Origin: Nitrospirota bacterium
GTDB lineage: Bacteria; Nitrospirota; Thermodesulfovibrionia; Thermodesulfovibrionales; UBA6898
Assembly: GCA_016214855.1 (NCBI GenBank)
Contig: JACRMT010000004.1
Coordinates: 124,001-188,000 of the forward strand
Length of the DNA stretch: 64,000 bases
Direction of reading: 5' to 3'
Shown here: positions 50,625 to 59,852 of the stretch, in pieces
How the letters are laid out: every line of letters starts with the position of its first letter
Position numbering within the stretch: position 1 is the first letter of the stretch
Notes under the pieces: generated by a model
Database searches by the model: none
The model's input: only the letters and a program-made list of their open reading frames with translations
Told to the model about the DNA's origin: nothing
Translations under genes and position numbers: made by a program

Positions 50625-51157
50625 TATTCAGACAGGAGTGAATTGATAAGAGCCTTGGCCTCTGCCGAATTCCAGTCAGCAGGGCCGATCACCCGTTTTC
50701 TCAGTGCTCCTTTTTTGTCGATCAGATAGGTCTCCGGCACACCTGTTACTCCGTAACGTTTTGCCGATGCGCCGCCATGATCAGTGAACAAAGGGAAGGT
50801 ATAGCCGTTTGCACCCATATAGTCCAGGGCTGTCTTTGCATCGTCTTTATAGAGGATTGTAACCATAAGAAATGCCCCATTTTTCTGCAGATCTCTGTGC
50901 AGTGCTTCTATCGAAGGCATCTCCTCTCTGCAGGGTGGGCACCATGTTGCCCAGAAATTAACAAAAATGACCTTGCCTTTGAGCTGAGAGATGTCCACGG
51001 TCTGACCAGACCGCACATCGACGACATCGAGCTTCGGGGCGCGAGTTCCCTCTGCCACCTCTGTCTTCTTTTCAGCGCAGGACGCAAAAAGGATTATCAT
51101 GACTAAAACAACCGGCACGGATGCCGCACTCAGAAGCCGCCTCATCTGACGGGACAC
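50624..51157 (-). CDS. TlpA/ResA-type thioredoxin-fold lipoprotein (second copy)
   Basis: The protein has 177 residues. A signal peptide with lipobox LFASC (Cys about residue 27) leads to a redoxin domain with FVNFWATWCPPCREEMPSIE and the cis-Pro of VTGVPETYLIDKKG. It is likely a periplasmic disulfide reductase anchored to the membrane. It is distinct in sequence from the paralogue at 41026-41550. It sits between clpC and a DUF4416 gene. Confidence 0.92.
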   Translation of the reverse strand: MSRQMRRLLSAASVPVVLVMIILFASCAEKKTEVAEGTRAPKLDVVDVRSGQTVDISQLKGKVIFVNFWATWCPPCREEMPSIEALHRDLQKNGAFLMVTILYKDDAKTALDYMGANGYTFPLFTDHGGASAKRYGVTGVPETYLIDKKGALRKRVIGPADWNSAEAKALINSLLSE

Positions 51158-51163
51158 ACCATT

Positions 51164-53605
51164 CTAATTTACCCCGGAGAGAACGGACGCTTCGTCAGCA
51201 ATAACGAATATCGGCGTTCCTGACTCAAGCAGGACCTTGATCTTATGTCCACCTTTAAAATTGCCCTTGAGGATTTCTTCAGAAAGGGTATCCTCGATTT
51301 CCCTCTGAATAGCCCGTCTCATCGGCCGGGCGCCATAAGCCGGCTTGAAGTGTTTATCCAGCAGCCATTCTTTGACTTCATGAGACAACTCGACAACAAG
51401 TTCCTGATCGATAAGTTCCTTGTTCATCTCTTCAACGAGCAGATCAATAACTGAGAGAAGATGATTCTTGTCAAGGGGATGGAATACTACGATCTCGTCA
51501 ACGCGGTTCAGAAACTCGGGGTTAAAGGTTTTTTTCAATTCGCTCAGAACATTTTCCTTGATGTTCTCGTAAATCTCACCTGATTCATGGCGCTGGAATC
51601 CCAAAGGCGTAGCCTTTTCAATAATTCTCGCGCCGAGGTTTGAGGTCATGATTATAAGGGTGTTCCTGAAGTCGACCTTTCTTCCAAAATTATCGGTCAG
51701 AACTCCTTCGTCAAGAACCTGCAGCAGCATATTAAAGACATCAGGATGCGCCTTCTCGATCTCATCGAACAGAATGACCGCATACGGTTTTTTTCTTACC
51801 TGTTCAGTGAGCATGCCTCCTTCGTCATATCCGACATAGCCGGGAGGCGCACCAGTCAATTTCGAAACATTGAAGCGCTCCATGTACTCGGACATGTCAA
51901 TTTTAATGAGAGCGCTTTCATCGTTGAACATGAATTCCGCAAGGGCCTTTGCAAGTTCGGTCTTGCCGACGCCTGTCGGCCCGAGAAAGAAGAAGGAGCC
52001 AATCGGGCGCCTGACGCTCTTCAGTCCTGCTCTGGACCGGCGGATAGCCCGCGAAACCGCTCTGATAGCCTCTTCCTGCGCAATGATGCGATGGTGAAGC
52101 TGCTCTTCCATCCTGATAAGCTTGTCAGATTCGCGTTCTTCTATCTTGACAATAGGGATACCGGTCATCTTGGCGATGGTATAGGCAACGTCATCTTCAT
52201 TCATGACCGGTATTTCTCTGCTCAGACGCTCTTTCCATGAAATCTGCATCTGTTCAAAGAGCTTTTTGAGCTTCTCTTCATCGATACGAACTGCGGATGC
52301 CTTTTCCAGATCGTGCAGTTTTATATACAGATTCTTTTCCTTTGAGAGCCTGTTCAGCTTATATTCAAGATCCTTAAGTTCAAAAGGAGGCGTTAAGCGC
52401 TTCAATTTTATGCGAGCCCCCGTCTCATCGATCACATCGATCGCTTTGTCCGGGAGAAACCTGTCCTGAATATAACGGTCAGAAAGCTTGGCAGAAGAGC
52501 TCAGCGCCTCAGGAGCAATCTTTACCTTGTGGTGAGACTCATACCGTGATTTGAGACCGGTAAGAATATCTACGGTTGTATTCACATCAGGCGGCTGAAC
52601 CTGTATGGGCTGGAACCTTCTCTCGAGTGCCCTGTCTTTCTGGATATACTTCCTGTACTCGTCAGGCGTTGTGGCTCCGATGCACTGAATCTCACCGCGG
52701 GACAGGGCAGGCTTCAGCATGCTGGAGGCATCTATTGATCCCTCGGCCGCACCGGCGCCTATCAGAGTATGAAGCTCGTCAATAAAGAGAATGATATTGT
52801 CAGCCTGAACGATCTCCTTCATGACTATCTTTAGTCTTTCTTCAAACTGCCCGCGATATTTTGTGCCCGCGATGAGGGCGCCGAGATCAAGAGAAATGAT
52901 CCTCTTGCCGAGCAGCGTTTCCGGGATATCGCCGGACACGATACGCTGGCAAAGCCCTTCAACAATTGCAGTCTTTCCGACGCCGGGTTCGCCTATAACT
53001 ACCGGGTTATTCTTGATCCTTCTGCCGAGCACCTGAAGCAGACGCTCGATCTCATCTTCTCTGCCGATCACCGGATCCAGCCGGTTCTCTTTAGCGAGCA
53101 TGGTGAGATCCCTGCCGAATTCATCAAGGGCAGGGGTGCTGCTCTTCTTTTCCCGTGCCTGAACATATGACTTCATCGAGAGATTGATCGTAAGCTGGCG
53201 CGCTCCAAGAAGATTTGCTCCCAGGTTGCGAAGAATTTTTCCTGCAATACCCTCATCTTCACGAATGAGCCCGAGGAGCAGATGCTCACTTCCTATGTAG
53301 TTGTGGCCGAGCAACCGTGCTTCTTCAACAGCGAGCTCCAGCACCTTTTTAGCCCTGGGCGTAAAGGGGATATCACCGAAGCTGAGGAGATTCATGCCTG
53401 CAGGAAGATTCCTTTCAATCTCCATCCGCAGTTCCTCTATGGTCAAGCCCATCTTCTTCAGTATGGCAACGGGCAATCCATCTTCTTCTCTCAGTATTGC
53501 CAGGAGAAGATGCTCTGTTCCGAGGTAATCATTCTGTCTTTTCTCCGCCTCTTCCTTGGCAAAGATAATGACCTTTCTTCCACGCTCTGTAAATTTCTCA
53601 AACAT
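51164..53605 (-). CDS. clpC: ClpC-type AAA+ unfoldase
   Basis: This 813-residue protein begins [20 protein letters not shown]. Two Clp_N repeats cover about 1-145. The first AAA module has [20 protein letters not shown] and [16 protein letters not shown]; a middle coiled region follows; the second AAA module has [20 protein letters not shown] and [20 protein letters not shown]. It unfolds substrates for the ClpP protease, which is not in the window. AAGGAG precedes the ATG. It could be called ClpA in some schemes, but the length and N-terminus favour ClpC. Confidence 0.95.
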   Translation of the reverse strand: MFEKFTERGRKVIIFAKEEAEKRQNDYLGTEHLLLAILREEDGLPVAILKKMGLTIEELRMEIERNLPAGMNLLSFGDIPFTPRAKKVLELAVEEARLLGHNYIGSEHLLLGLIREDEGIAGKILRNLGANLLGARQLTINLSMKSYVQAREKKSSTPALDEFGRDLTMLAKENRLDPVIGREDEIERLLQVLGRRIKNNPVVIGEPGVGKTAIVEGLCQRIVSGDIPETLLGKRIISLDLGALIAGTKYRGQFEERLKIVMKEIVQADNIILFIDELHTLIGAGAAEGSIDASSMLKPALSRGEIQCIGATTPDEYRKYIQKDRALERRFQPIQVQPPDVNTTVDILTGLKSRYESHHKVKIAPEALSSSAKLSDRYIQDRFLPDKAIDVIDETGARIKLKRLTPPFELKDLEYKLNRLSKEKNLYIKLHDLEKASAVRIDEEKLKKLFEQMQISWKERLSREIPVMNEDDVAYTIAKMTGIPIVKIEERESDKLIRMEEQLHHRIIAQEEAIRAVSRAIRRSRAGLKSVRRPIGSFFFLGPTGVGKTELAKALAEFMFNDESALIKIDMSEYMERFNVSKLTGAPPGYVGYDEGGMLTEQVRKKPYAVILFDEIEKAHPDVFNMLLQVLDEGVLTDNFGRKVDFRNTLIIMTSNLGARIIEKATPLGFQRHESGEIYENIKENVLSELKKTFNPEFLNRVDEIVVFHPLDKNHLLSVIDLLVEEMNKELIDQELVVELSHEVKEWLLDKHFKPAYGARPMRRAIQREIEDTLSEEILKGNFKGGHKIKVLLESGTPIFVIADEASVLSGVN

Positions 53606-53644
53606 TCAGGTCTCCTTATATAGATCCCTATTCTTCCTGTTTTA

Positions 53645-53674
53645 ATTTTACAGCGATTTCCTGTAGAAAGTCAA
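53645..53674 (-). promoter_or_regulatory. Putative promoter for clpC
   Basis: On the minus strand TTGACT (53669-53674) and TAAAAT (53645-53650) have an 18-base spacer. A leader of about 35 bases with AAGGAG follows. I see no CtsR-type repeat. Confidence 0.65.
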
Positions 53675-53772
53675 TAAATGCTTTTTTTGCAATGAGTTAT
53701 GAATAGATCGCAAAACCCATCTCATGAAAGGTCAGCACGTTTGCCGGCAGACCTGAGGCACGAAGGACGAAC

Positions 53773-53805
53773 AAAAAGGCGTGAGCATCCATCATGCTTC
53801 ACGCC
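53773..53805 (-). terminator. Intrinsic terminator after the NDK gene
   Basis: Read on the minus strand, GGCGTGAAGCAT and ATGCTCACGCC form a stem with one bulge and a short loop, followed by TTTTTGT. It lies about 40 bases beyond the stop of the NDK gene. A second perfect 7-base stem, CTGCCGG/CCGGCAG, sits at 53815-53835 between gene and terminator. Confidence 0.8.
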
Positions 53806-53847
53806 ATAAGACAACTGCCGGGAATATGCCGGCAGAGCGAGATTCGT

Positions 53848-54585
53848 TTATATTTTTTCAGTATTGATAAGATATTTTGCAGCTACCGATCCCAGGGAGG
53901 TGGCTGAAGATGCTCCTTGCTGAAGTGAGCGAAGCGCATCAAGATCGGTCTTCCATGCAATATCCCCTGGAGCGAGAAGGCAAACGCTGCCGGGCTCATG
54001 ATCGAGAAAAATCCTGCCGTCCTTATAATAGTAGAATGCCTCATTTACCTCAGTAGGGTAGGTGCGCATGAAAGGCGGGATATCTGCAGGAATAAACCAA
54101 AGCTTGATCTCCCGCTCTGCATCAGCCGGCACGGCAGAAGCATGAATAAGGTTGTCCATGCGCTCGCCGATAACGGTTCCATCGGCATCCTTAAGCGGAA
54201 CGAGAGCGCCAAGCGCCCTGATGCACCCCGGACTTTTTTCCCGGGCAACGTGCGGGTTCGTAGGGCCGCATATATCCCTGATCTTCTGCACCGCATCATT
54301 GCCCTGATACACCAGCGCGATCACGCGCCTTTTCCATGGCTCATTCGGGTAATGCAGTTCGCCTTTTATATACTCCAGAAGCGAAGGAAAAAATATTTTG
54401 CCACGATGTTCTGCGTAATGTTCTTCAGCAAGCAGGTCGCTGACATACACGATCTTTGCTCCGGCAAAACGAAGTCCCGTGTGAAATTCTGAAAGCAGGG
54501 AGAGCACGTACCCAGTCAATGAATTTTTAAGGGCATCCGGCTTAATAAGTACCAGGGTCTGATCCATTTCTTCTTTTTGTTCCAT
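53848..54585 (-). CDS. ndk: Nucleoside-diphosphate kinase-like protein with C-terminal extension
   Basis: This is a protein of about 245 residues. The NDK fold is clear: QTLVLIKPDALKNSLTGYVL, LLAEEHYAEHRGKIFFPSLL, GPTNPHVAREKSPGCIRALG, and MDNLIHASAVPADAEREIKL, where the His corresponds to the phosphorylated His. It has a small insert between IRALG and the His loop, and about 80 extra C-terminal residues (EVNEAFYYYKDGRIFLDHEP) not found in the standard 140-residue enzyme. The start at 54585 has GGAGGA five bases upstream. Whether it is a true NTP-balancing kinase is uncertain. Confidence 0.85.
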   Translation of the reverse strand: MEQKEEMDQTLVLIKPDALKNSLTGYVLSLLSEFHTGLRFAGAKIVYVSDLLAEEHYAEHRGKIFFPSLLEYIKGELHYPNEPWKRRVIALVYQGNDAVQKIRDICGPTNPHVAREKSPGCIRALGALVPLKDADGTVIGERMDNLIHASAVPADAEREIKLWFIPADIPPFMRTYPTEVNEAFYYYKDGRIFLDHEPGSVCLLAPGDIAWKTDLDALRSLQQGASSATSLGSVAAKYLINTEKI

Positions 54586-54698
54586 CTGATCCTCCATAAC
54601 ATGACAGAAGAATTCTGTCATACTGATTAATTACCTGTTAATTACCTACAACAACGGGGTGTTCTCACCATGATCCGGACATCGGCATCCTGCAGAGC

Positions 54699-55628
54699 CT
54701 AAGAGAGATTCAGTGTACCGATCATCGCCTTGACTGCTGCAGCTGAGCTGCTGAACATGGCGGTCTCTTCCTGCAGGAGGGATATGACAACGATCTTCTC
54801 GATCCCGCGCCTGCCTAGGACGACAGGAACACCGGCAAAGACATCGGAAAATCCGTATTCGCCCTGAAGATATGCTGAACACGGAAGAATTCTTTTTTCA
54901 TCGAACAGTATTGACCGTACCATCTGTACGGTGGACGCTGCCGGCGCAAAAAAAGCGCTGCCGCTTTTCAGGAGACTGACGATCTCAGCGCCGCCGGTCC
55001 GAGTCCTCCCGATCAGATGTTCGATCGTTTCCTTTCCCATCAGTTCAGGGATAGGTATGCCTTTTACGGTCGTAAAGCGGGGCAGGGGGACCATCTGATC
55101 GCCATGTCCGCCCAGCACAAGTGCTTCTACGTCAGCAGCGGATACGCCGGCCTCCATGGCAACAAAGGTCCTGAACCGGGCTGAGTCCAGCACGCCTCCC
55201 ATGCCTATGACGCGTTCACGGCTAAAACCGGACACCTTCATGGCAGTATATGCCATAACGTCCATCGGGTTGGTCACCACAACGATGATGCTGTCCGGCG
55301 AATATTTCACGGTGCCTTCTGTTACCGCTTTAATGACATCTGCATTGGCAATAAGCAGATCATCCCTGCTCATGCCAGGTTTTCGGGGGAAACCTGCCGT
55401 TATGACCACGATATCGGATCCAGCGGTCTCCTCAAAATTGCCGGTGCCGGTAACAAGAGACGGCGAGCCCCAGACTGGACAGGCTTCTGTTATGTCAAGC
55501 GCTTTGCCTTTAGCAATGCCCTCCTGAATATCAAAGAGGACAACATCAGCAAGTCCATCCCTTGCAATGAGCTCTGCGGTGGTTGCTCCGACGTTTCCTG
55601 CTCCGATGACAGATATCTTTGTTTTCAT
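54699..55628 (-). CDS. mdh: Malate dehydrogenase
   Basis: The protein has 309 residues. It starts KTKISVIGAGNVGATTAELI (Rossmann), with SDIVVITAGFPRKPGMSRDD, VVVTNPMDVMAYTAMKVSGF, VLGGHGDQMVPLPRFTTVKG (catalytic His) and LQGEYGFSDVFAGVPVVLGR. Arg in RKPGMSR and GHGD favour malate over lactate specificity. An open frame extends to 55667, but the promoter described next lies in it, so ATG 55628 is preferred. It interconverts malate and oxaloacetate. Confidence 0.95.
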   Translation of the reverse strand: MKTKISVIGAGNVGATTAELIARDGLADVVLFDIQEGIAKGKALDITEACPVWGSPSLVTGTGNFEETAGSDIVVITAGFPRKPGMSRDDLLIANADVIKAVTEGTVKYSPDSIIVVVTNPMDVMAYTAMKVSGFSRERVIGMGGVLDSARFRTFVAMEAGVSAADVEALVLGGHGDQMVPLPRFTTVKGIPIPELMGKETIEHLIGRTRTGGAEIVSLLKSGSAFFAPAASTVQMVRSILFDEKRILPCSAYLQGEYGFSDVFAGVPVVLGRRGIEKIVVISLLQEETAMFSSSAAAVKAMIGTLNLS

Positions 55629-55637
55629 AGGAGAAAT

Positions 55638-55667
55638 AGTATAGTGGATAGAAATTAAGAATGGCAA
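55638..55667 (-). promoter_or_regulatory. Promoter of mdh, predicted leaderless or near-leaderless
   Basis: On the minus strand TTGCCA (55662-55667) and TATACT (55638-55643) are 18 bases apart. The ATG lies nine bases after the -10, with no Shine-Dalgarno (the intervening bases are pyrimidine-rich). Confidence 0.6.
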
Positions 55668-55692
55668 GGAGAAAGTGTTTGAGATTAACTTC

Positions 55693-55722
55693 TTGACTTC
55701 ATATGAATCTTTAATATATAAA
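55693..55722 (+). promoter_or_regulatory. Putative promoter for the inositol-phosphate synthase gene
   Basis: TTGACT at 55693-55698 and TATAAA at 55717-55722 have an 18-base spacer. AAAGGGGAG lies before ATG 55770. It is back-to-back with the mdh promoter. Confidence 0.6.
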
Positions 55723-55769
55723 ATTTTGTTAACGATTAAAGATAACTCTAAAGGGGAGCCCTCGTTACT

Positions 55770-56867
55770 ATGAAAGAAATCCGTATTGCGATTGCAGGCG
55801 TAGGCAACTGCGCGAGTTCGCTTGTACAGGGCATTGAGTTTTACAAAAAAAGCAAAAAGAACGCTTCTTCTTCCGGATTAATGCATTATGATCTGGGCGG
55901 ATACCTGCCTGAGCACATTACGGTTGTCGCTGCGTTTGACATCGACAAACGCAAAGTCGGCAAGCCGCTTCATCAAGCCATTTTTGCAAGGCCGAATTGT
56001 ACGAAATCTTTTCAGCAGATGAACTCGCGATCCAGGGTGATCGTAAGCATGGGAAATATCCTGGACGGTGTTGCCGGCCATATGGGACAGTACCCGGATG
56101 ACAACCGATTCATCCCTTCGGACAGGAAGCCCGCTGATATCGTGAAAGTCCTGAAGACAACAGGAGCGGAGATCCTGCTGAACTATCTTCCGGTGGGGTC
56201 TGAAAAAGCCACGGCATTTTATGCAGAAGCATGTCTGAAGGCAGGAGTCAGCTTTATTAATTGCATACCGGTTTTTATAGCGTCACAGAAGTCGTGGGCC
56301 CGCAGATTCGAGGAAAAAGGCATTCCCATTATTGGGGACGACATCAAAAGCCAGATCGGCGCAACGATCATACATCGCAGCCTTACGAAACTATTCGAGG
56401 ATCGCGGCGTTACCATAGACCATACGTACCAATTGAATGTCGGAGGCAACACGGACTTTCTTAACATGCTGAACCCTCAGCGCCTTGCCATGAAAAAAAT
56501 ATCCAAGACCGAGGCTGTTCAGTCTCAGATGCAGTCGCCGCTTTTTCATGAAGATATCCACATCGGCCCGTCGGATTATATCCCCTGGCTCAACGATAAC
56601 AAGGTCTGCTTCCTGAGAATAGAAGGGCGGGGCTTCGGCAATATGCACCTTCATCTTGAGATGAGACTTTCGGTCGAGGACTCGCCAAACAGTTCAGGTG
56701 TTGTGATAGACGCAATTCGGTGCTGCCGTCTTGCAAGGGACAGAAAAGCCGGGGGTCCGCTTATTTCTCCGTCTGCCTATTTCATGAAACACCCTCCCAA
56801 ACAGTACTCAGATGACGCCGCAAGGGACATGGTCGAAGAGTTCATCAGGGCTGAACGCATCAGCTGA
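55770..56867 (+). CDS. ino1: myo-inositol-1-phosphate synthase
   Basis: The protein has 365 residues. The N-terminal Rossmann region RIAIAGVGNCASSLVQGIEF and domain motifs (YLPVGSEKATAFYAEACLKA, FINCIPVFIASQKSWARRFE, IGDDIKSQIGATIIHRSLTK, LNVGGNTDFLNML) define the short archaeal/actinobacterial-type synthase. It converts glucose 6-phosphate to inositol 1-phosphate with NAD. The next gene is a CDP-alcohol phosphotransferase, the pair typical of inositol-lipid synthesis. Confidence 0.95.
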   Translation: MKEIRIAIAGVGNCASSLVQGIEFYKKSKKNASSSGLMHYDLGGYLPEHITVVAAFDIDKRKVGKPLHQAIFARPNCTKSFQQMNSRSRVIVSMGNILDGVAGHMGQYPDDNRFIPSDRKPADIVKVLKTTGAEILLNYLPVGSEKATAFYAEACLKAGVSFINCIPVFIASQKSWARRFEEKGIPIIGDDIKSQIGATIIHRSLTKLFEDRGVTIDHTYQLNVGGNTDFLNMLNPQRLAMKKISKTEAVQSQMQSPLFHEDIHIGPSDYIPWLNDNKVCFLRIEGRGFGNMHLHLEMRLSVEDSPNSSGVVIDAIRCCRLARDRKAGGPLISPSAYFMKHPPKQYSDDAARDMVEEFIRAERIS

Positions 56868-56878
56868 TCTTCTCTTCA

Positions 56879-57451
56879 ATGTTGAGCGAAAAATTAGGTC
56901 ATTCCCTGGACAAGCCGCTGGAGGCACTTGCCAGAAAAATTCCTGTCAGCCCAAATACCATAACGATCACCGGCTTTACCCTTACGATGGCCTCAAGCAT
57001 TTTGCTGGCCCATGACCTGACGATGGGAGCGTTCTGCCTGCTGCCGGCTGGACTTCTTGACATGCTTGACGGTATCGTTGCGAGAAACAGGGGGGAAAGT
57101 TCAGCGTTCGGAGCCTTCCTGGATTCAGTGCTCGACAGGTATTCTGACGCTGCAATTTTACTGGCAATTGCGTGGAACCTGGGAAGTAACGGACAATTGA
57201 CAGGGGTTATTCTCGCCCTTATTACGCTGGTTGGTTCTCTGATCATCAGTTACGCAAGAGCGAGAGCAGAAGGGCTCGGGGTGTCATGCAATCATGGTCT
57301 CATGGAACGACCGGAACGCTTAATAGTGCTCTTTATTGGAGCGGTTAGCGGGTACATGGTTCCGATGCTGTGGCTGCTTGCCGGTCTTACCCATCTCACT
57401 GTTCTGCAAAGAATTCTCTACGCAATGAAGCAGTTCAGGAAGACACGTTAG
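56879..57451 (+). CDS. CDP-alcohol phosphatidyltransferase, probably inositol-phosphate lipid synthase
   Basis: This 190-residue membrane protein has the CDP-alcohol signature in LLDMLDGIVARNRGE and FGAFLDSVLDRYSD: the four Asp, Gly and Ala-Arg positions are intact. Several membrane helices follow. Placed 12 bases after ino1, it most likely joins a CDP-diacylglycerol-type lipid to inositol 1-phosphate (PIP synthase-like). A PgsA-type reaction cannot be excluded from sequence alone. Its 3' end overlaps the convergent cobO gene by four bases. Confidence 0.88.
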   Translation: MLSEKLGHSLDKPLEALARKIPVSPNTITITGFTLTMASSILLAHDLTMGAFCLLPAGLLDMLDGIVARNRGESSAFGAFLDSVLDRYSDAAILLAIAWNLGSNGQLTGVILALITLVGSLIISYARARAEGLGVSCNHGLMERPERLIVLFIGAVSGYMVPMLWLLAGLTHLTVLQRILYAMKQFRKTR

Positions 57452-57975
57452 ATCTCAATACCCCTTCGTGCTTTTATTCCCCTGTCATAGGGATGCTTAA
57501 TGTGTTTCATGTAGGTCACGTAGTCTGCCTCTGCCATTATTCCTTCTGTTGCGCCCCTTCCGGTAAGAACAAGCTCGAGCGGCTCCGGTTTCTGACGCAT
57601 AAAGGCTATAGCTTCGCTCTCCGAGATAACATCCTCAGAGACCAGACATATGAACTCATCCAATATGACCAGATCAAGAGCATGAGTGGAAATGACCTTC
57701 TGCAGTGTTTTAACGGCTTTTTCAGTCTCTTCTCTCAGGTGAGCTCTCCCGATAGAAGGATGAAAGAACGGGGATTTGATCGCATCAAAAACCACAACGT
57801 CAACTCCGAGCTGCTCCAAAAGGGAGAGTTCGCTCAGGTCATCTTTTTCCTTAAAGAACTGGGCAAAAAGGATCTTATTGCCCCGGCTTCTTGCTCTAAG
57901 CGCAAGACCGATGGCTGAGGTGGTTTTTCCCTTGCCTTCGCCTGTGTATATGTGAATCAGTCCTTTTTCGGCCAT
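57448..57975 (-). CDS. cobO: Cob(I)yrinic acid a,c-diamide adenosyltransferase
   Basis: The 175-residue product has GLIHIYTGEGKGKTTSAIGL (P-loop), GNKILFAQFFKEKDD and LDLVILDEFICLVSEDVISE (Walker B), as in CobO/BtuR/CobA. It adenosylates the cobalt of corrinoids. The frame opens at 57993, but the family start fits ATG 57975 (MAEKGLIHIYTG). It may supply adenosylcobalamin to B12-dependent enzymes. No other cobalamin gene is in the window. Confidence 0.94.
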   Translation of the reverse strand: MAEKGLIHIYTGEGKGKTTSAIGLALRARSRGNKILFAQFFKEKDDLSELSLLEQLGVDVVVFDAIKSPFFHPSIGRAHLREETEKAVKTLQKVISTHALDLVILDEFICLVSEDVISESEAIAFMRQKPEPLELVLTGRGATEGIMAEADYVTYMKHIKHPYDRGIKARRGIEI

Positions 57976-58005
57976 GTGACATTCTTTACTCATCGATGGG
58001 GATTC

Positions 58006-58080
<75 letters not shown>

Positions 58081-58088
58081 GTGCGTAT

Positions 58089-58118
58089 TTTATAAATCAG
58101 CAGGTACTCAAATGTCAA
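58089..58118 (-). promoter_or_regulatory. Putative promoter for tRNA-Gly
   Basis: On the minus strand TTGACA (58113-58118) and TATAAA (58089-58094) have an 18-base spacer. The -10 ends eight bases before the mature tRNA 5' end, as expected for a tRNA gene with a very short leader. Confidence 0.7.
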
Positions 58119-58597
58119 GAAAGCCTGTTTACTTCAGCTTTTTCCCTGGATCTACAAAACAGATGTTCATAGTCAATCCTGCCTATTACTTGTCGCTCGG
58201 CAGTCCGGAAATATAGCATAAATATTAATTAATATCCGTAAATTAAGATGAGAGCTTAAAGTATATCTTTATATTATTACAAACTCCCATGAAATACATT
58301 TAATATTAAACTTTAAGACTTGACCTATATGCATGGCATTGCAACACTAGGGAGGGTCGGCATACGTGCAATCTGTCCTGAGAACAACCCAAAGCAATAA
58401 GACCGTTCTATCATTACGAATCTGCTCATGTTATTTAACATAATATATCTTATCGGACATTACATATAAACAGTTTCTGTTCATATGTTGTTAATATCAC
58501 CGTGGAAAAGGATGCCTTAGCGTTGATGATACGCCCTGCGGCTATGTTGTCTATGTATTAGGCAGCAAATTATGCCTTAAAATTCAATAAGTTGCAG
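58119..58597. other. AT-rich gene-free stretch between tRNA-Gly and mtaB
   Basis: About 480 bases with no convincing open frame and clearly lower GC than the surroundings. It includes a perfect 14-base AT palindrome ATATTAATTAATAT at 58222-58235. No tRNA, 4.5S RNA or tmRNA signature was found. It may hold an unrecognised small RNA, a decayed gene or the mtaB 3' untranslated region. Confidence 0.6.
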
Positions 58598-59845
58598 CTA
58601 ACTAATCATAACTCCAATCAGTCTGTCATCGATAACCGCTATAGACCTAACAAATACCGCACTCCCCCTGCGGAGTCTGCTGCCTTTCATCGCGATCTTC
58701 AGGTAATTACTCGTTGTTGCGGTCGTATGTCCCCTGGCATCATGTTCTTCCGCAATAGCATCAAGGATTTTATCTGTCTGTGCAGAAGCGAATGCAGTCT
58801 TCTTGGCTGCAGCAAGCTCTTTCATGGCCTTCGCCCGATCAGCAATTATATCACCTGCTACATGAGGTTTTAACTTTGCCGCCAAAGTACCCTTTCTTGC
58901 TGAATAGGGAAAGGCATGAATATAGGAGAACGGGAGCTCTCTTAAAAGTTCATAGGTAACCATGAATTCCCTATGCCCCTCACCCGGAAATCCGACAATG
59001 ACGTCTGTACCAAGTGCCATGTCAGCAGATATGTCCGACAGGCGGAGAAGCTTCTTCTGAAAAGCACTTACTGTATAATTTCTGTTCATGAGTCTGAGTA
59101 TCTGATCGTTGCCGCTCTGAATAGGCAGATGAAGATGTCTGCAGACTCTGGCATCCCCCAAAAGTTCAATAAGTGCATCGTCAATCTCGTTGATCTCGAT
59201 CGAACTAAGCCTGATCCTGAGACGAGATGTCCCTGATAGAATTGACCTAATGAGACATGCAAGGCTTGTTTTAGGGGTCAGGTCCTGCCCATAGCTGCCG
59301 AGATGGATGCCGGTCAGCACAATCTCATGATACCCCTTCAACTCGATATCAACTGCTCGACTGACCGCATCATTTAATGCCAGGCTCCTGGACCTCCCCC
59401 TTGCCAGGGGCACGGCACAGTAGGTACAGCTGAAATTACACCCGTCCTGGACCTTGAGATAGGGTCGCGCACGATCGTGCAATGAATATACAGGATCAAC
59501 GTCGTAGCCCAGCACACGTGATATGATTTTTTCCTTGTCACTGGATGGAACCACTGCGCAAACACCCTGAAGTTCGCAGACTTTGCTCTTTTCCAGCTGT
59601 GAGAAGCATCCTGTCACCACAACCTGTGCTCCTGTTCTCGTTGCCCTGCGAATAAGGTATCTGGAGCTGGCATCGCTTTTTCCTGTGACCGTGCAGGTAT
59701 TAACAATGCAGATATCAGGATGCTCGTCCAGGGTAACTATTGAGACACCATGCTTTTTTAGTGTTCCCTCTATAACAGAGCTCTCGGATTGATTGACCCT
59801 GCATCCCAGGGTCAATACAGCAACCTTCTTCTTCAGTTCCTGCAT
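58598..59845 (-). CDS. mtaB: MtaB, tRNA t6A37 methylthiotransferase
   Basis: The protein has 415 residues. The UPF0004 N-terminal domain (VAVLTLGCRVNQSESSVIEG, CIVNTCTVTGKSD, VVVTGCFSQ) carries one Fe-S site. The radical SAM motif is VQDGCNFSCTYCAVPLARGR, and a TRAM domain lies at the C-terminus. The GCRVNQSE form marks MtaB rather than MiaB. It adds a methylthio group to t6A37 of tRNA, using the product of TsaE-dependent synthesis. The start at 59845 lies seven bases after the miaB stop; the frame extends further into miaB but without family features. Confidence 0.94.
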   Translation of the reverse strand: MQELKKKVAVLTLGCRVNQSESSVIEGTLKKHGVSIVTLDEHPDICIVNTCTVTGKSDASSRYLIRRATRTGAQVVVTGCFSQLEKSKVCELQGVCAVVPSSDKEKIISRVLGYDVDPVYSLHDRARPYLKVQDGCNFSCTYCAVPLARGRSRSLALNDAVSRAVDIELKGYHEIVLTGIHLGSYGQDLTPKTSLACLIRSILSGTSRLRIRLSSIEINEIDDALIELLGDARVCRHLHLPIQSGNDQILRLMNRNYTVSAFQKKLLRLSDISADMALGTDVIVGFPGEGHREFMVTYELLRELPFSYIHAFPYSARKGTLAAKLKPHVAGDIIADRAKAMKELAAAKKTAFASAQTDKILDAIAEEHDARGHTTATTSNYLKIAMKGSRLRRGSAVFVRSIAVIDDRLIGVMIS

Positions 59846-59852
59846 ATCTGAG

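Noticed and set aside
53815-53835. CTGCCGG/CCGGCAG inverted repeat as a mobile-element end
   Set aside because: It is short, has no partner or target duplication, and lies beside an ordinary terminator.
58300-58420. Possible 4.5S (SRP) or 6S RNA in the AT-rich region
   Set aside because: I could not find the GGAAGCAGCC-type SRP core or a long 6S-like hairpin on either strand.
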